From Microbulbifer rhizosphaerae (GTDB lineage Bacteria; Pseudomonadota; Gammaproteobacteria; Pseudomonadales; Cellvibrionaceae), in assembly GCF_014191725.1 (NCBI RefSeq), contig NZ_JACHWZ010000006.1, positions 1 to 64,000 on the forward strand: 64,000 nucleotides of DNA. Direction: 5' to 3'. Shown piece after piece: positions 34,869-44,358 of this stretch (position 1 is its first letter; every line of letters begins with the position of its first letter). The position numbers were made by a program, and so were the translations under genes. The notes beneath the pieces are model-generated. The model was not told the origin of the DNA. It saw nothing but the letters and a program-made list of their open reading frames with translations, and searched no databases.

Positions 34869-35219
34869 ATGGCCATTAGCATTAAAAGAGTCTATGAAAA
34901 GCCGGAATCCGGAGAGGGAATGAGAATTCTGGTGGACCGCCTGTGGCCCAGGGGCCTGTCGAAAGACAAGGCGGCTGTCGACCTTTGGCTAAAGGATATC
35001 GCTCCCTCCGATGAACTCCGGCGCTGGTACCAACACGATCCGGAGAAGTGGCCGGAGTTCAAGAAGCGATATTTTTCCGAACTCGACGATAACCGTGACG
35101 CGGTCGATGAACTGGTCGATAACATAAAGTCCCGGAAAGCCGTATTCCTGTTCAGCTCGAAGGAAACGCGCTATAACAATGCCGCCGCGTTGAAAGAGTA
35201 TATCGAGTCTGTCCTCTAG
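34869..35219 (+). CDS. DUF488 family protein
   Basis: From the ATG at 34869, with AGGAGAG upstream, this encodes 116 residues. The family hallmarks are RILVDRLWPRGLSKD near the N-terminus, then LWLKDIAPSDELRRWYQHDP and FLFSSKETRYNNAAALKEYI. DUF488 proteins are common small cytosolic proteins of unknown activity. It is followed 28 bases later by an acetyltransferase gene, probably in one operon. Confidence 0.8.
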   Translation: MAISIKRVYEKPESGEGMRILVDRLWPRGLSKDKAAVDLWLKDIAPSDELRRWYQHDPEKWPEFKKRYFSELDDNRDAVDELVDNIKSRKAVFLFSSKETRYNNAAALKEYIESVL

Positions 35220-35247
35220 CACATTTTGATAGAGAAGTTCAGCCTGA

Positions 35248-35727
35248 ATGAAAATCAAAGTAGATGACCTGAACGGCCCGGAAGTGGCCGAGCTATTGAG
35301 CGAGCACCTGAGGGGCATGGCCCAGCACTCCCCCCCGGAAAGTATCCACGCACTGGATCTGGAAGCGTTGCGCCGGCCGGAAATCACTTTCTGGAGCGCC
35401 TGGGATGGCGCCGAGTTGATGGGCTGCGGGGCACTGAAGACACTGGATACCCGGCATGCGGAAATAAAATCCATGCGCACTGCATCGGCACATCTGAGAA
35501 AAGGTGTCGTACGGCGACTGCTGCAACATATACTCGACCAGGCCCGCAGTCGCGGCTACCGGCGCCTGAGCCTGGAAACAGGCTCAATGGCCGCCTTCGA
35601 ACCGGCGAGAAGGCTCTACGCCAGTTTCGGATTTGAATACTGCGGACCCTTTGTCAATTACCGCGAAGATCCGAACAGTGTGTTTATGACCAGAGAACTG
35701 CAAACAACTGACGGCACATTCCGTTGA
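35248..35727 (+). CDS. GNAT family N-acetyltransferase
   Basis: This encodes 159 residues with the GNAT order: LMGCGALKTLDTRHAEIKSM (strands 3-4), the acetyl-CoA loop HLRKGVVRRLLQHILDQA, then LSLETGSMAAFEPARRLYAS and FGFEYCGPF. The pyrophosphate loop RKGVVRRL fits R/Q-x-x-G-x-G/A loosely. Substrate unknown. It is likely co-transcribed with the DUF488 gene. Confidence 0.8.
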   Translation: MKIKVDDLNGPEVAELLSEHLRGMAQHSPPESIHALDLEALRRPEITFWSAWDGAELMGCGALKTLDTRHAEIKSMRTASAHLRKGVVRRLLQHILDQARSRGYRRLSLETGSMAAFEPARRLYASFGFEYCGPFVNYREDPNSVFMTRELQTTDGTFR

Positions 35728-36144
35728 ATCCTGACCGAAACACCGAGGATCGTCGGCATCGGGACGACCAAGGAGTCTGTATACATCTGACCTCCGTCGG
35801 GCACATCCATCGCTCCGTTAGGCCACTCTGCCACCTTGCTATAGGAGATCTGCCCTGGCCAAGAAGAAGCGGAAGACTACTCGGGGAGTTCGAGTCACTC
35901 AATGAATATGGTCACAACCCTCACGGTGGTCACCGCCATCGAGGGCTATATCTCTTGCTCATTAATAGATTGACTTTCCCCCAAACAGCTATACACTGTC
36001 GGACAGCTAGAACACAAGCTACCTGTTTATTCTCTCCTGTTACGAAGTTATACCCATAATCCTCGTCCTTTAGTTAGTAACTCCCGCTTGTTTCCCGCTA
36101 TACCGCCATTTTCAATGGCACAACATTGTTATTGTTTTTAGGAA
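35728..36144. other. intergenic and cold-shock gene leader
   Basis: No supported gene. The last ~150 bases, AT-rich, presumably hold the promoter and a long 5' untranslated leader of the cold-shock gene. A 16-codon frame reading AKKKRKTTRGVRVTQ after AGGAG (35841) could be a tiny peptide but would need a CTG start. Confidence 0.4.
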
Positions 36145-36360
36145 ATGATTGTGAGTAATACAACTACAGGAACCGTAAAGTGGTTCGACGAATCCAAGGG
36201 TTTTGGCTTTCTTGAGCAGGAATCAGGTCCCGACGTCTTTGCACACTTCAGTGCAATCGCCGACACCGGATTCAAGACCCTGATCGAAGGCCAGAGAGTC
36301 GAGTTCACCGTAGCCAAGGGCCCCAAAGGCCTGCAGGCGGAAAATATTGTCGCACTCTAA
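36145..36360 (+). CDS. CspA-family cold-shock protein
   Basis: This encodes 71 residues: one OB-fold cold-shock domain with RNP1 KGFGFLEQ and RNP2 [19 protein letters not shown] and [17 protein letters not shown] are family-standard. It binds single-stranded RNA/DNA and melts RNA structure. Which Csp paralogue this is cannot be told. The coding region is followed by two hairpins, the second a strong terminator. Confidence 0.9.
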   Translation: MIVSNTTTGTVKWFDESKGFGFLEQESGPDVFAHFSAIADTGFKTLIEGQRVEFTVAKGPKGLQAENIVAL

Positions 36361-36424
36361 TCCATTGTGACATTCTCCCCCAGCTACCACTGGGGGAATT
36401 TTCACCCCTGAGGTGAAAATACGG

Positions 36425-36460
36425 AAAGGGCAAGGCCGGAAGGTCTTGCCCTTTTTTATT
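36425..36460 (+). terminator. rho-independent terminator of the cold-shock gene
   Basis: AAGGGCAAG and CTTGCCCTT form a perfect 9-bp stem, and the right arm runs into TTTTTTATT. A second stem, CCCCCAG/CTGGGGG, lies upstream at about 36375-36395. Confidence 0.8.
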
Positions 36461-36609
36461 CTTCCCGCAGCCCCATCCCTAATAATCCTATGCGATGGCC
36501 AGTAAAACCTAGCCACCAATATGTATCGGGAATTCCGCTCCGCTGAGAGGAAGGGTATGATTAACGCGAATAACGATTTTCAGTAACGGAGCATCCCGCT
36601 CCGCCCCAA

Positions 36610-37119
36610 TCAGGTCACCCGCCCCACCTCCTTCGCCACATCCGACATATCGCGATAGGTGTGGTCATGGAACTTCTCGATCACCCGCATCTCCTCATCG
36701 CTGGCCCTGCCCTGGGCATAGTTTTTCAACTCGTTGCTTGACGCGGGAAAATCCACACCGGAGAAGAGGCTGGCAATCTTGGCAGCGGAGGGCGCGTTCA
36801 TGGCCTCGGCGCCACCTTTCTTGCTGGGCTGATATTCGGGTTTTTCTTCGTGGCTGCGCATTTTGCCGAAGGCCCGGGCCACCTCGGCGGCGTCTCTATA
36901 TCGCCTGTCCGGCAGGTCTTTGAGGATACGCTTGATCTCATCCCCTTCGGCCGCTTCCACCAGCTCATCGCGCCGCTTGGGAAAATCCACGTATCCCAAA
37001 GCTTTCTCCAGGTCTGCCGCCGTGGGGGCTTGCGGAGGGTGGGAGGTCATTTTATGGCGCTCGTAGCGGGATTTCTGGTCGAATGTTTCCCCACAGGTGT
37101 CGCAGCTGAACTGAGCCAT
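36610..37119 (-). CDS. C2H2 zinc-finger protein with two DUF2795 repeats
   Basis: This encodes 169 residues. The N-terminus is a compact zinc finger (CDTCGETF... RYERHKMTSH: Cys6, Cys9, His22, His27). Two DUF2795-like units follow: LEKALGYVDFPKRRDELVEA... RYRDAAEVARAFG (about 36-90) and IASLFSGVDFPASSNELKNY... TYRDMSDVAKEVG (about 112-166). DUF2795 units are small helical domains of unknown role. The start overlaps the previous gene's stop by one base (TAATG), so the two proteins are coupled and may act together on nucleic acid. Confidence 0.75.
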   Translation of the reverse strand: MAQFSCDTCGETFDQKSRYERHKMTSHPPQAPTAADLEKALGYVDFPKRRDELVEAAEGDEIKRILKDLPDRRYRDAAEVARAFGKMRSHEEKPEYQPSKKGGAEAMNAPSAAKIASLFSGVDFPASSNELKNYAQGRASDEEMRVIEKFHDHTYRDMSDVAKEVGRVT

Positions 37120-38114
37120 TATCTCACCTCCCCGAGCGCTCTCTGGACCTCGGCCATATTGCGGAACGGGCCCTTCGGCAACTCTTCCAGCACCTCGACC
37201 ACCTCGTCCGGGGCATCGTGGGACTTGGCGTACTTCACCAGTCCGTCATGATCCTTGGGAAAATCCACCCCTTTGAGGGAGCGGGCGATACCTGCGGCCG
37301 AACCGGTTTTGGTCGCCTTGGCGCCACCCCGCCTACCACCCTTGCCGCGATCGCCCTCCGGAGATTTTGCTTCCACGTTGAATTGCGGTTTGGCAAATTT
37401 TCCCTTTTCCAAGGCATCGGTGGGCCAGTCAGCGGATTTCAAACCCAGTTTTTTGAACAGATTCGGCTTGCCGGTAATCTTTACATCGGCCTTCTCCAAG
37501 GTGTCGTGAGCTCCGATCAACACCAGCTGTGCGCTCTCGTAATTCAGCAGCTTGGGATCGTCCACATCGATCCAGCGCTCATCGGCGAACTTTTTCTGCA
37601 GTTTCTTGGGATAGCCGGGTTCTGACTCGGGAAAACCACGCACTTTGACTTCGGGATTGCGTACGGAGATCACGAAGCTTGCCTCCGGTAATATACCCAG
37701 TTCCTTCTGGGCCTTTCCCGGTTTGGAGGGACGGCTGAGCTTGTAGCCCAACCGGGTGCTATCCTCCCGCTCGAACAGGGCGTAGCGGCCTTCGCCGACC
37801 GGGATGGCTTCGCCCTGATCCTGCTTCCCCCGGGTTTTGGTTGTGTATTTGAGCGGCTTGAACTCTTCGCCGATTTTCTCCGGCTTGTCCGTCAGCTCAT
37901 TCATCATCCATTCCCGGGTAGTGGAACGGGACTTGCCTTTTGCAATCTCGGGAAGGCGCTTCTTGCCCACGATGAATAGCCGGGCCTTCTCCTGTCCCTC
38001 GGGTACCAGAACGAGATGGAAGCGCTGGATGTCGCCGATCCCCGTGATCTTCTCTTTATTCACCTTGGGACGATAAAAGAAGTAGATATCGCCTTTTTCA
38101 ATAGACTGAGCCAT
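37119..38114 (-). CDS. uncharacterised protein with C-terminal DUF2795 repeat
   Basis: From the ATG at 38114, with AGGAG upstream, this encodes 331 residues. The first ~220 residues (MAQSIEKGDIYFFYRPKV, RFHLVLVPEGQEKARLFIVG) match nothing I know and look alpha/beta. A basic Gly/Arg/Lys linker (about 255-280; KGGRRGGAKATK) leads to one DUF2795 unit (SLKGVDFPKDHDGLVKYAKS... FRNMAEVQRALG). The same unit occurs twice in the zinc-finger protein encoded next, so the pair probably shares a binding mode. Confidence 0.7.
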   Translation of the reverse strand: MAQSIEKGDIYFFYRPKVNKEKITGIGDIQRFHLVLVPEGQEKARLFIVGKKRLPEIAKGKSRSTTREWMMNELTDKPEKIGEEFKPLKYTTKTRGKQDQGEAIPVGEGRYALFEREDSTRLGYKLSRPSKPGKAQKELGILPEASFVISVRNPEVKVRGFPESEPGYPKKLQKKFADERWIDVDDPKLLNYESAQLVLIGAHDTLEKADVKITGKPNLFKKLGLKSADWPTDALEKGKFAKPQFNVEAKSPEGDRGKGGRRGGAKATKTGSAAGIARSLKGVDFPKDHDGLVKYAKSHDAPDEVVEVLEELPKGPFRNMAEVQRALGEVR

Positions 38115-38484
38115 GGGCTTTCTCCTCGTATCGCAGGGATTTCTGTTCGAGTTGCCATCCCGTTTACGCTGCCGCACCTGGTTGAACGGGCCGCACTTGG
38201 CCTTGTCATCGCTATGACTGTATTTAACCCTAGCTCACTTGTGAATGACTAAACAGTCTATCGATGTGCTTTGAAAGGATCGGTATGAGCTGCTTGCCCT
38301 ACTGTCGATTCGGTAACTGCCGCTACGTTGCCGGGGCATGGACGACGCGCAACTTTAGAGCAGCCATTGACGCGGAAATAATGGTGGCCCCGCTTCCAGC
38401 ACCCTAACCTAGACGCTAGCCCGCATAGCACCTATTGGACTAGGTAATCATCCAGTAGACAAAGGCCGGGCAGGAGGTTCAAAC
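38115..38484. other. 370-bp intergenic region
   Basis: A 40-codon frame at 38285-38407 (MSCLPYCRFGNCRYVAG..., with AAGGAT upstream) has three Cys in its first twelve residues. It could be a small peptide gene but has no recognised relative. Nothing else is supported. Confidence 0.35.
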
Positions 38485-38652
38485 ATGTTGCGCTGGGCAA
38501 TCATTTTCTTTGTTGTTGCGATTATCGCCGCCTTTTTCGGCTTTGGCGGTGTCGCAACAGTCGCTACGGACGCGGCAAAAATCCTCTTCTTTATATTTAT
38601 CATACTTTTTGTGCTGGCACTGATTTTCGGCCGTCGCGGTCCGCCGAAGTAG
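38485..38652 (+). CDS. DUF1328 small membrane protein
   Basis: This encodes 55 residues with CAGGAGG upstream. [21 protein letters not shown] and a second hydrophobic stretch, [15 protein letters not shown], form the two helices typical of the DUF1328/YtjA family. YtjA-like proteins are abundant small envelope proteins, often stress-induced. It is too short for most gene finders but has a strong ribosome site and clear family match. Confidence 0.85.
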   Translation: MLRWAIIFFVVAIIAAFFGFGGVATVATDAAKILFFIFIILFVLALIFGRRGPPK

Positions 38653-38754
38653 GATAAGCCAAGGCTCCCGGCGACAACCGGCCAACTGCCTGACTGGGGA
38701 CTGCGGCTCCGCCGGGAGAGCACCGTCAACCGTAAAACAGGAAGGTCCGGGGCC

Positions 38755-40263
38755 GTGGTCAGGATTCGCTATGCCAAAGGGCCGGTTGTCTATCTCTACG
38801 ATATCGACAACCTGAGAACCAGGAAGCGGCAACTGCTGTGGGGAGACTGGCTGCGCATAGTCGACGATATCGACGAAAAGTGGTCCCGGGTGCGCTGGGG
38901 CGGAGATATCTTTGCCATCAAAAAAGAGGATTACCAGCAGGAGCGACTGCTGGAGATGATTTTTCTCGATGTCGGTCAGGGAGACGGCTGTATCCTCACC
39001 ACCCCGCTGATCGGCGCGCGGGAAAAAATCCTGATCATCGATGCCGGCATCAGCGACAACATGAAGGGCTACCTGGAGTACCGATTCCGGGATTTCAAGA
39101 ACAAATTCCGCTTCCACGCCGCGGTGATCACCCATCCGGACAGCGACCACTACCGGGGTTTTCAGAAGGTTTTTGAAAACCCGCAGATCTCCTTCGAAAA
39201 CGTCTACCACAACGGCCTGATGGAACGCACCGGTCCCGACCTGCTGGGGCCGCTCGACGGCGGCTTCCTCACCGATATCCGCCCCACTAAACTCTCCGCC
39301 CGCGCCTTATACACCGACCCGGCGGTGCGCGGGGGCAAGTGGTATCCGGAACTGATCTGGACTGCACTGGAGAGCGAGCGCTTTGGCGATGTGGCCATGC
39401 TGTCCACCGCTCACGGAGAGAAAGAAGACGGGCGCAGTTGGATGCCCGGATTCGCCCCCTCGGACAACCCGGAGCTGACCATCGAGGTGCTGGGCCCGGT
39501 GGTGGAGAGAGCCCCCAACGGCAGACCCGGCCTGCGCGCCCTGCCCGCCACCATGGGCGGAACCGCGATGAACACCGCCAAGACCAAGAACGGCCACTCA
39601 GTACTGCTGCGCCTGCAATACAGAGGCTTCTCCATCCTGTTCGGCGGAGATCTCAATGTACCCGCAGAACACTTCCTGATGCGTCACTACGGCAACGGTG
39701 GCGCGGCCCCCACCACCCTGACCGAGACCCGAGCGATGATCGAGCGGGCCAGAGAGCGCTTTGGCGCGGACCTGATGAAATGCTGCCACCACGGCTCTTC
39801 CGATGTCACCGAGGAATTTCTCGAGGCCACGGCGCCCGCCGGCTATGTGGTCTCTTCCGGCGATGAGGAGAGCCACGTGCACCCGCGCCCCGACCTGCTC
39901 GGGCTGTTGGGCAAAAAAGGGCGGGGCAAGCGCCCGCTGATTCTCAGCACCGAACTGCAGCGCTCCACCCGCGAACACGAAGACCAGTCCCTGCGCCGGA
40001 AATTGGACGGGCTGGTGGAGAAAATCAAAAGAGAAGACGACCCGGCCAGGGAACAGGAATTAAAGAACCAGCGCAACGAGATACTGGACGAGCTGTTCAA
40101 ACGCAATGTGGGTGTCTACGGCTCCATCAACCTGCGCACTGACGGCCAACGGGCGGTGATTGCATTTCGCCGGGAAAAGTCCAGCCAGACCAAGCGCTGG
40201 TTCTACTATGAACTGGAAAAGGATACGGATGGCGTCTTTCAGGTCAAAACGGCTGACAGCTAG
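38755..40263 (+). CDS. ComEC/Rec2-like metallo-beta-lactamase fold hydrolase
   Basis: This encodes 502 residues from a GTG start. The N-terminal ~60 residues look like an SH3-type beta barrel (VYLYDIDNL... LLWGDWLRIVDD). The MBL domain starts LEMIFLDVGQGDGCILTTP and has the metal motif THPDSDHYRGF (about 126-136), later ILFGGDLN and CCHHGSSDVTEEFL. A charged helical segment (about 400-445) precedes the C-terminus. It is a soluble relative of the ComEC hydrolase domain, which degrades the non-transforming DNA strand, so a nuclease or phosphodiesterase is plausible. The neighbours give no further clue. Confidence 0.75.
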   Translation: MVRIRYAKGPVVYLYDIDNLRTRKRQLLWGDWLRIVDDIDEKWSRVRWGGDIFAIKKEDYQQERLLEMIFLDVGQGDGCILTTPLIGAREKILIIDAGISDNMKGYLEYRFRDFKNKFRFHAAVITHPDSDHYRGFQKVFENPQISFENVYHNGLMERTGPDLLGPLDGGFLTDIRPTKLSARALYTDPAVRGGKWYPELIWTALESERFGDVAMLSTAHGEKEDGRSWMPGFAPSDNPELTIEVLGPVVERAPNGRPGLRALPATMGGTAMNTAKTKNGHSVLLRLQYRGFSILFGGDLNVPAEHFLMRHYGNGGAAPTTLTETRAMIERARERFGADLMKCCHHGSSDVTEEFLEATAPAGYVVSSGDEESHVHPRPDLLGLLGKKGRGKRPLILSTELQRSTREHEDQSLRRKLDGLVEKIKREDDPAREQELKNQRNEILDELFKRNVGVYGSINLRTDGQRAVIAFRREKSSQTKRWFYYELEKDTDGVFQVKTADS

Positions 40264-40316
40264 GTCATAATGTTTATCCGTTGTCTTACGTCCGCCCCAC
40301 CAACCTGGAGAATACC

Positions 40317-40883
40317 ATGCAAGCCCATTCCCGGCGGCAAAGCCCACCACGGCGGCAAACGGCCTTCAATCCCGGCGGGGGCGGTCGATCCAGTCACATG
40401 CCGGATCCCAGCGACGGCTTGGTGGTACAGCGCATGCTGCAGGCTGCACCGGAGGCGGAAACGGAGGTCCCTGCCATCGAAGCCGCGGATTCAATTAGCT
40501 GCCCCCACAGCCTGCCCGTTTTCGGCAAGTTCCACTATGTGTCGACAATCCGCGAATTCACGATTCCCGCAGGCAGCCCCTGCCGTCGGCTGAACCTCGA
40601 TATCCAGGCACAGTACGAAAGCGACACGCGCTGCGAGCGCTGTCCGCGGGAGTATTATTTCTCGCTGGACGCGACCGGCTACCGCCTTCCCGCTTCACAG
40701 CTACGTATGGAGGGGGGCCGGTGCCTGCCCTATGAACAGCATACGAACCCTGCCCAGGGGACCCTGAGCATCCCCATCGGACCGGGCAAACACACTTTCT
40801 TCTTTCAATCGGCGGCACCGAACAAAGAAGCCGTAAACCGATGCAAATTGACCCTGGGGGGCCATATCGATATCGATCGCTGA
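40317..40883 (+). CDS. uncharacterised protein, possibly beta-sandwich
   Basis: From the ATG at 40317, with TGGAGA upstream, this encodes 188 residues. The first ~60 are basic and Pro/Gly-rich (MQAHSRRQSPPRRQ, then VVQRMLQAAP), like the disordered start of injection-system cargo. From about residue 65 there are six Cys and a beta-rich pattern ending HTFFFQSAAPNKEAVNRCKL. No signal peptide. Function unknown. It begins 53 bases after the metallo-hydrolase and may be co-transcribed. Confidence 0.6.
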   Translation: MQAHSRRQSPPRRQTAFNPGGGGRSSHMPDPSDGLVVQRMLQAAPEAETEVPAIEAADSISCPHSLPVFGKFHYVSTIREFTIPAGSPCRRLNLDIQAQYESDTRCERCPREYYFSLDATGYRLPASQLRMEGGRCLPYEQHTNPAQGTLSIPIGPGKHTFFFQSAAPNKEAVNRCKLTLGGHIDIDR

Positions 40884-41016
40884 CCCTTTCCAGACCCAAA
40901 ACAACGCCAATCCTCCCCGCCTCCCGGTGCCACTTTGCGCTTCCCCTTTTCGGTTGCCCGTTCCACCCATCCCTGTTACCGTCGGTCCCTACGAGTTTTA
41001 CCCGGAGGAATGTAAT

Positions 41017-42015
41017 GTGAAACGGTTCGGCTACGCAATCTTCTTACTGCCTTTGTTTCTGATTGGTTGCAACCTGGACGAATTTCCGAAGATCGATTCC
41101 GACAGCGACGGGAAGGAGACCGTCGAGTACATGCGGGAGATGCGCCTTTTCGTTCGGGACATCAGCCGGTATGCCAAGCAGATCGATGGGGACTTTATCG
41201 TTATCCCCCGGAATGGCGTGGAGCTGATCAGCGATAACGGGGAGGATACCGGTTCCGTCGATACGGATTATGTCAACGCCATAGACGGTATCGGTCAGGA
41301 AGCCCTGTTCTACGGCTTCGAGGACATCAACGAACCCACCCCAGCCAGGGACAGGCTGTGGATACGAAGCTTCCTCGACATGGCTACCGACAGCAGCGAT
41401 ACCGTCGTCCTGATCACCGACTACGTCTTCAGCGAAGACCGTGTGGACGACTCCTACCAGAAGAACGCCGACCTCGGCTATATCTCCTTTGCCGCCGACC
41501 AGGAGGAACTGGATAATATCCCGGTATATCCCTCCCTCCCCAATAATCGAAACAGCAACGGTATCGAACAGCTTTCCGAAGCGAAGAATTTCCTCCACCT
41601 GACCAATACACAGTCCTATTCGACGCCCCAGGAGCTGGTCAACGACATCGGCAACACCGACTACGACCTGGTCATTATCGATTTCTTTTTCAACGGGGTG
41701 GAATACACCCGGTCACAGATCGAGCAGCTCAAGGAAAAGAGCGGCGGCGAACGGCGGCTGCTGATCGCCTATATGAACATCGGGCAGGCGGACTCCGACC
41801 GCTTTTACTGGCAGAACAGCTGGTCCTCCAACCGGCCGGAGTGGCTGGGAGAAGCGGACCCCGCCAACTCCGGCCATTTCTATGTGGAGTACTGGGAGGA
41901 GGGCTGGCAGGAGATTATCTACGGGACAGATAACGCCTACCTGGACAGGATCATCGATGCCGGTTTCGACGGCGTTTACCTGGACAGGGTCAACGCCTTC
42001 GAACACTTCGAGTGA
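41017..42015 (+). CDS. GH114-like (endo-alpha-1,4-polygalactosaminidase family) lipoprotein
   Basis: From a GTG at 41017, with CGGAGGA upstream, this encodes 332 residues. A lipoprotein signal ends LLPLFLIGC (Cys18). The TIM-barrel-like body has DYDLVIIDFFFNG, LLIAYMNIGQADSDRFYW and the C-terminal AYLDRIIDAGFDGVYLDRV, all typical of the TM1410/GH114 family. Some members cut galactosaminogalactan, and others are inactive cysteinyl-tRNA-synthetase-like proteins of unknown role. It acts outside the cytoplasm. Confidence 0.7.
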   Translation: MKRFGYAIFLLPLFLIGCNLDEFPKIDSDSDGKETVEYMREMRLFVRDISRYAKQIDGDFIVIPRNGVELISDNGEDTGSVDTDYVNAIDGIGQEALFYGFEDINEPTPARDRLWIRSFLDMATDSSDTVVLITDYVFSEDRVDDSYQKNADLGYISFAADQEELDNIPVYPSLPNNRNSNGIEQLSEAKNFLHLTNTQSYSTPQELVNDIGNTDYDLVIIDFFFNGVEYTRSQIEQLKEKSGGERRLLIAYMNIGQADSDRFYWQNSWSSNRPEWLGEADPANSGHFYVEYWEEGWQEIIYGTDNAYLDRIIDAGFDGVYLDRVNAFEHFE

Positions 42016-42047
42016 CCTGAGCGCCCAATACCCGCCAGTGGAAACTC

Positions 42048-43787
42048 TCAGCTGCTGGCGGCGGGCAGGGAAGCCCTGGTTTCCGAAAACGCCTGGTACT
42101 GGGAAAGAAATACCTTGCCGGAAAGCAGGCCCAGAAAACCCGTGCGCTGCAACGCATCCATCACCGGCCCCTTGACTTCAGACAGGTGCAGCCTGATACC
42201 CAGCTCCTGCAGCCTTTCGTTCACCGACTCCAGCACTTCCAGCGCACTCCAGTCCACTTCGTTCACGGCGCTGCACATCAGGATCACATGCCGAACCTGC
42301 GCATTCCCCGCCAAATCGGCATAAATGCGATCCTCGAGATAGCCGGCATTGGAGAACAGCAGGCTTTCGTCCACGCGGATGGTCAGTATCTGCGGCACCG
42401 TCAGCACCTTATGGCGCTTGACGTTTCTGAAATGTTCGGTGCCCTCCACCAGTCCCACTTCGGCGATATGCGGCCTGGAGGTGCGATACAGGAACAGCGT
42501 TATCGAAGCGGCGACCCCGCAGGCAACGCCCGCCTCAACTCCCGCGAATAAAGTCACCACGATGGTGACAAGCGCAGCGGCAAAGTCCCGGCGGGAGAAA
42601 TTCCAGGTCTTTTTCAGTATGGAAAAATCCACCAGCGACAGGACCGCGACGATAATGGTGGCCGCCAGTGTGGCCTTGGGCAGGTAGTACAGGTAGGGAG
42701 TGAGGAACATTGATGCCAGGGCGATACCGATAGCGGTAAAGACACTCGCCATCTGCGTCTCCGCCCCCGCGTCGAAATTGACCACCGAGCGGGAGAACCC
42801 TCCGGTCACCGGAAAGGCGCCGGAGAAACCGGAAGCCACATTGGCCGCCCCCAGGCCGACCAGTTCGCGGTTCACATCAATTTTCTGGCGGCGCTTGGCA
42901 GCCAGAGTCTTGCCCACGGATACGGATTCCACATAGCCGATGACCGAAATCATCACCGCCGGCAGCATCAGCGCCCGGACCAGTTCCCAGGAAAGACCGG
43001 GTATTTGCAGCTCTGGCAGCCCGCGGGGAATGGCACCCACAAGCGCCACACCTCTCTCCTCCAGACCCAGTACCAGGCTGAGCAAAACAGTGACCAGCAC
43101 GCCCACTACCGGGGCCGCTTTTGCCAACAGCGCGGCGCTGTGGGGAGATAACGACAAGCGAGTCAACAAAATTGTGGCACCACCCCGCGACCAGAACAAA
43201 AACAGCACGACCAATATGCCGATCGCCAATGTATGAGTATTCATTCCGGGAAGGTTTCTCAGCAGCGATGTACCCAGCTGCAGCAGGTTTTCGCCACCCG
43301 CATCAATACCCAGGATATGTTTGAGCTGGCTGAGAGCAATGAGCAGTCCGGAAGCGGTGATAAAACCGGAGATCACCGGGTGCGAAAGGAAGTTGGCAAA
43401 AAAGCCCAGGCGCAGAAATCCCATCAATGCCAGAAACAGCCCGCACAGCAGCGCCAGCACCGACGCTGCCAACAGGTATTCCCCGGTGCCCTGAACAGCT
43501 ACCTGACTCAGGGCGACAGCGGTCATCAGGGAAGTTATCGCCACGGGGCCCACCGACAGGCTGCGACTGCTGCCAAACAGGGCGTAGGCGACCAGCGGCG
43601 CGATACTCGCGTAGAGACCAACCTCGGCAGGCAGGCCTGCGAGCAGTGCGTAGGCCAGCGACTGGGGAATCAGCATGATGGTGACGATAACCGCAGCCAG
43701 GAGGTCACGCCCCAATTGCTGGCGGTTGTACTGCCTGAGCCAGCCGGGAATGGGCAGGTAGCCCGCCAGTCGATGCACTGCGCCCAT
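42048..43787 (-). CDS. SulP family anion transporter with STAS domain (first copy)
   Basis: This encodes 579 residues. About 11-12 membrane helices include the SulP signature LLAAVIVTIMLIPQSLAYALL and GLGAANVASGFSGAFPVTGGFSRS. A C-terminal STAS domain (about 430-570) has ILTIRVDESLLFSNAGYLED and VEVDWSALEVLESVNERL-like sequence near the end. SulP proteins move sulphate, bicarbonate or related anions. The gene starts five bases after the DUF442 stop, and given the sulphur-oxidation neighbours it probably exports or imports sulphate. A start at 43808 is also possible. A paralogue lies at 46811. Confidence 0.85.
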   Translation of the reverse strand: MGAVHRLAGYLPIPGWLRQYNRQQLGRDLLAAVIVTIMLIPQSLAYALLAGLPAEVGLYASIAPLVAYALFGSSRSLSVGPVAITSLMTAVALSQVAVQGTGEYLLAASVLALLCGLFLALMGFLRLGFFANFLSHPVISGFITASGLLIALSQLKHILGIDAGGENLLQLGTSLLRNLPGMNTHTLAIGILVVLFLFWSRGGATILLTRLSLSPHSAALLAKAAPVVGVLVTVLLSLVLGLEERGVALVGAIPRGLPELQIPGLSWELVRALMLPAVMISVIGYVESVSVGKTLAAKRRQKIDVNRELVGLGAANVASGFSGAFPVTGGFSRSVVNFDAGAETQMASVFTAIGIALASMFLTPYLYYLPKATLAATIIVAVLSLVDFSILKKTWNFSRRDFAAALVTIVVTLFAGVEAGVACGVAASITLFLYRTSRPHIAEVGLVEGTEHFRNVKRHKVLTVPQILTIRVDESLLFSNAGYLEDRIYADLAGNAQVRHVILMCSAVNEVDWSALEVLESVNERLQELGIRLHLSEVKGPVMDALQRTGFLGLLSGKVFLSQYQAFSETRASLPAASS

Positions 43788-43791
43788 CCCG

Positions 43792-44205
43792 CTAGCGGCC
43801 GAAAACAATCAGCGTACCACTGACGTCAAACCCCGCTCCGCGGGCTTTTTCCATCAGGGTTTTCCCATCTGCTCCCGCCCCGCATTTTGCCGCAGCCCAC
43901 AAATTGCAGGCGCGATTGCCGGTGCGGCAGAAGGCGTGGACCTTTTTGCCGCTGTCCAGGATTTCCGCGAACTCCTTGCAGTGACCAGCTTGCATCTGGC
44001 CGCGCGCAAAGGGGATTGCCACAAATTCGATACCGCACCCCGCCGCAGCCCGGGAAAGTTCCGCCAATGAGGCCTGATCATCGACCTCCCCTTGCAGCCG
44101 GTTGCACACCACGACCTGTACGCCGAAGTGGGCCAGCTGCTGCAGGTCTGCGCAGGTGATGTCCGCGGATATGGACACCTGGCTGTCCAACTGTTTGATA
44201 TCCAT
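43792..44205 (-). CDS. DUF442 (TIGR01244) sulphur-transfer/phosphatase-like protein
   Basis: From the ATG at 44205, with GGAGAG upstream, this encodes 137 residues. The fold is dual-specificity-phosphatase-like. The loop KVHAFCRTGNRACNLWA carries the reactive Cys (C-x4-R). DUF442 is often fused to a persulfide-dioxygenase-like domain in Blh proteins, and here the two are separate genes in one divergent arm. It likely handles persulfide sulphur together with the metallo-hydrolase encoded upstream. Confidence 0.8.
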   Translation of the reverse strand: MDIKQLDSQVSISADITCADLQQLAHFGVQVVVCNRLQGEVDDQASLAELSRAAAGCGIEFVAIPFARGQMQAGHCKEFAEILDSGKKVHAFCRTGNRACNLWAAAKCGAGADGKTLMEKARGAGFDVSGTLIVFGR

Positions 44206-44358
44206 CGCTCTCTCCAACTGCTGAATTCTGGAATCGGTCCGGGGCACCGACAGGGGCGGTGGTGGGCTCAAAAACCTCATCGGTAAATATTGAGCCCACC
44301 CCACCGCCCATATCGGCTTCGTGCCCCAAGGAATCATTCTGCCTTCCGAAACCTGGGT

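Noticed and set aside
35841..35902. 16-codon peptide AKKKRKTTRGVRVTQ behind AGGAG
   Set aside because: It needs a CTG start and is too short to judge without homologues.
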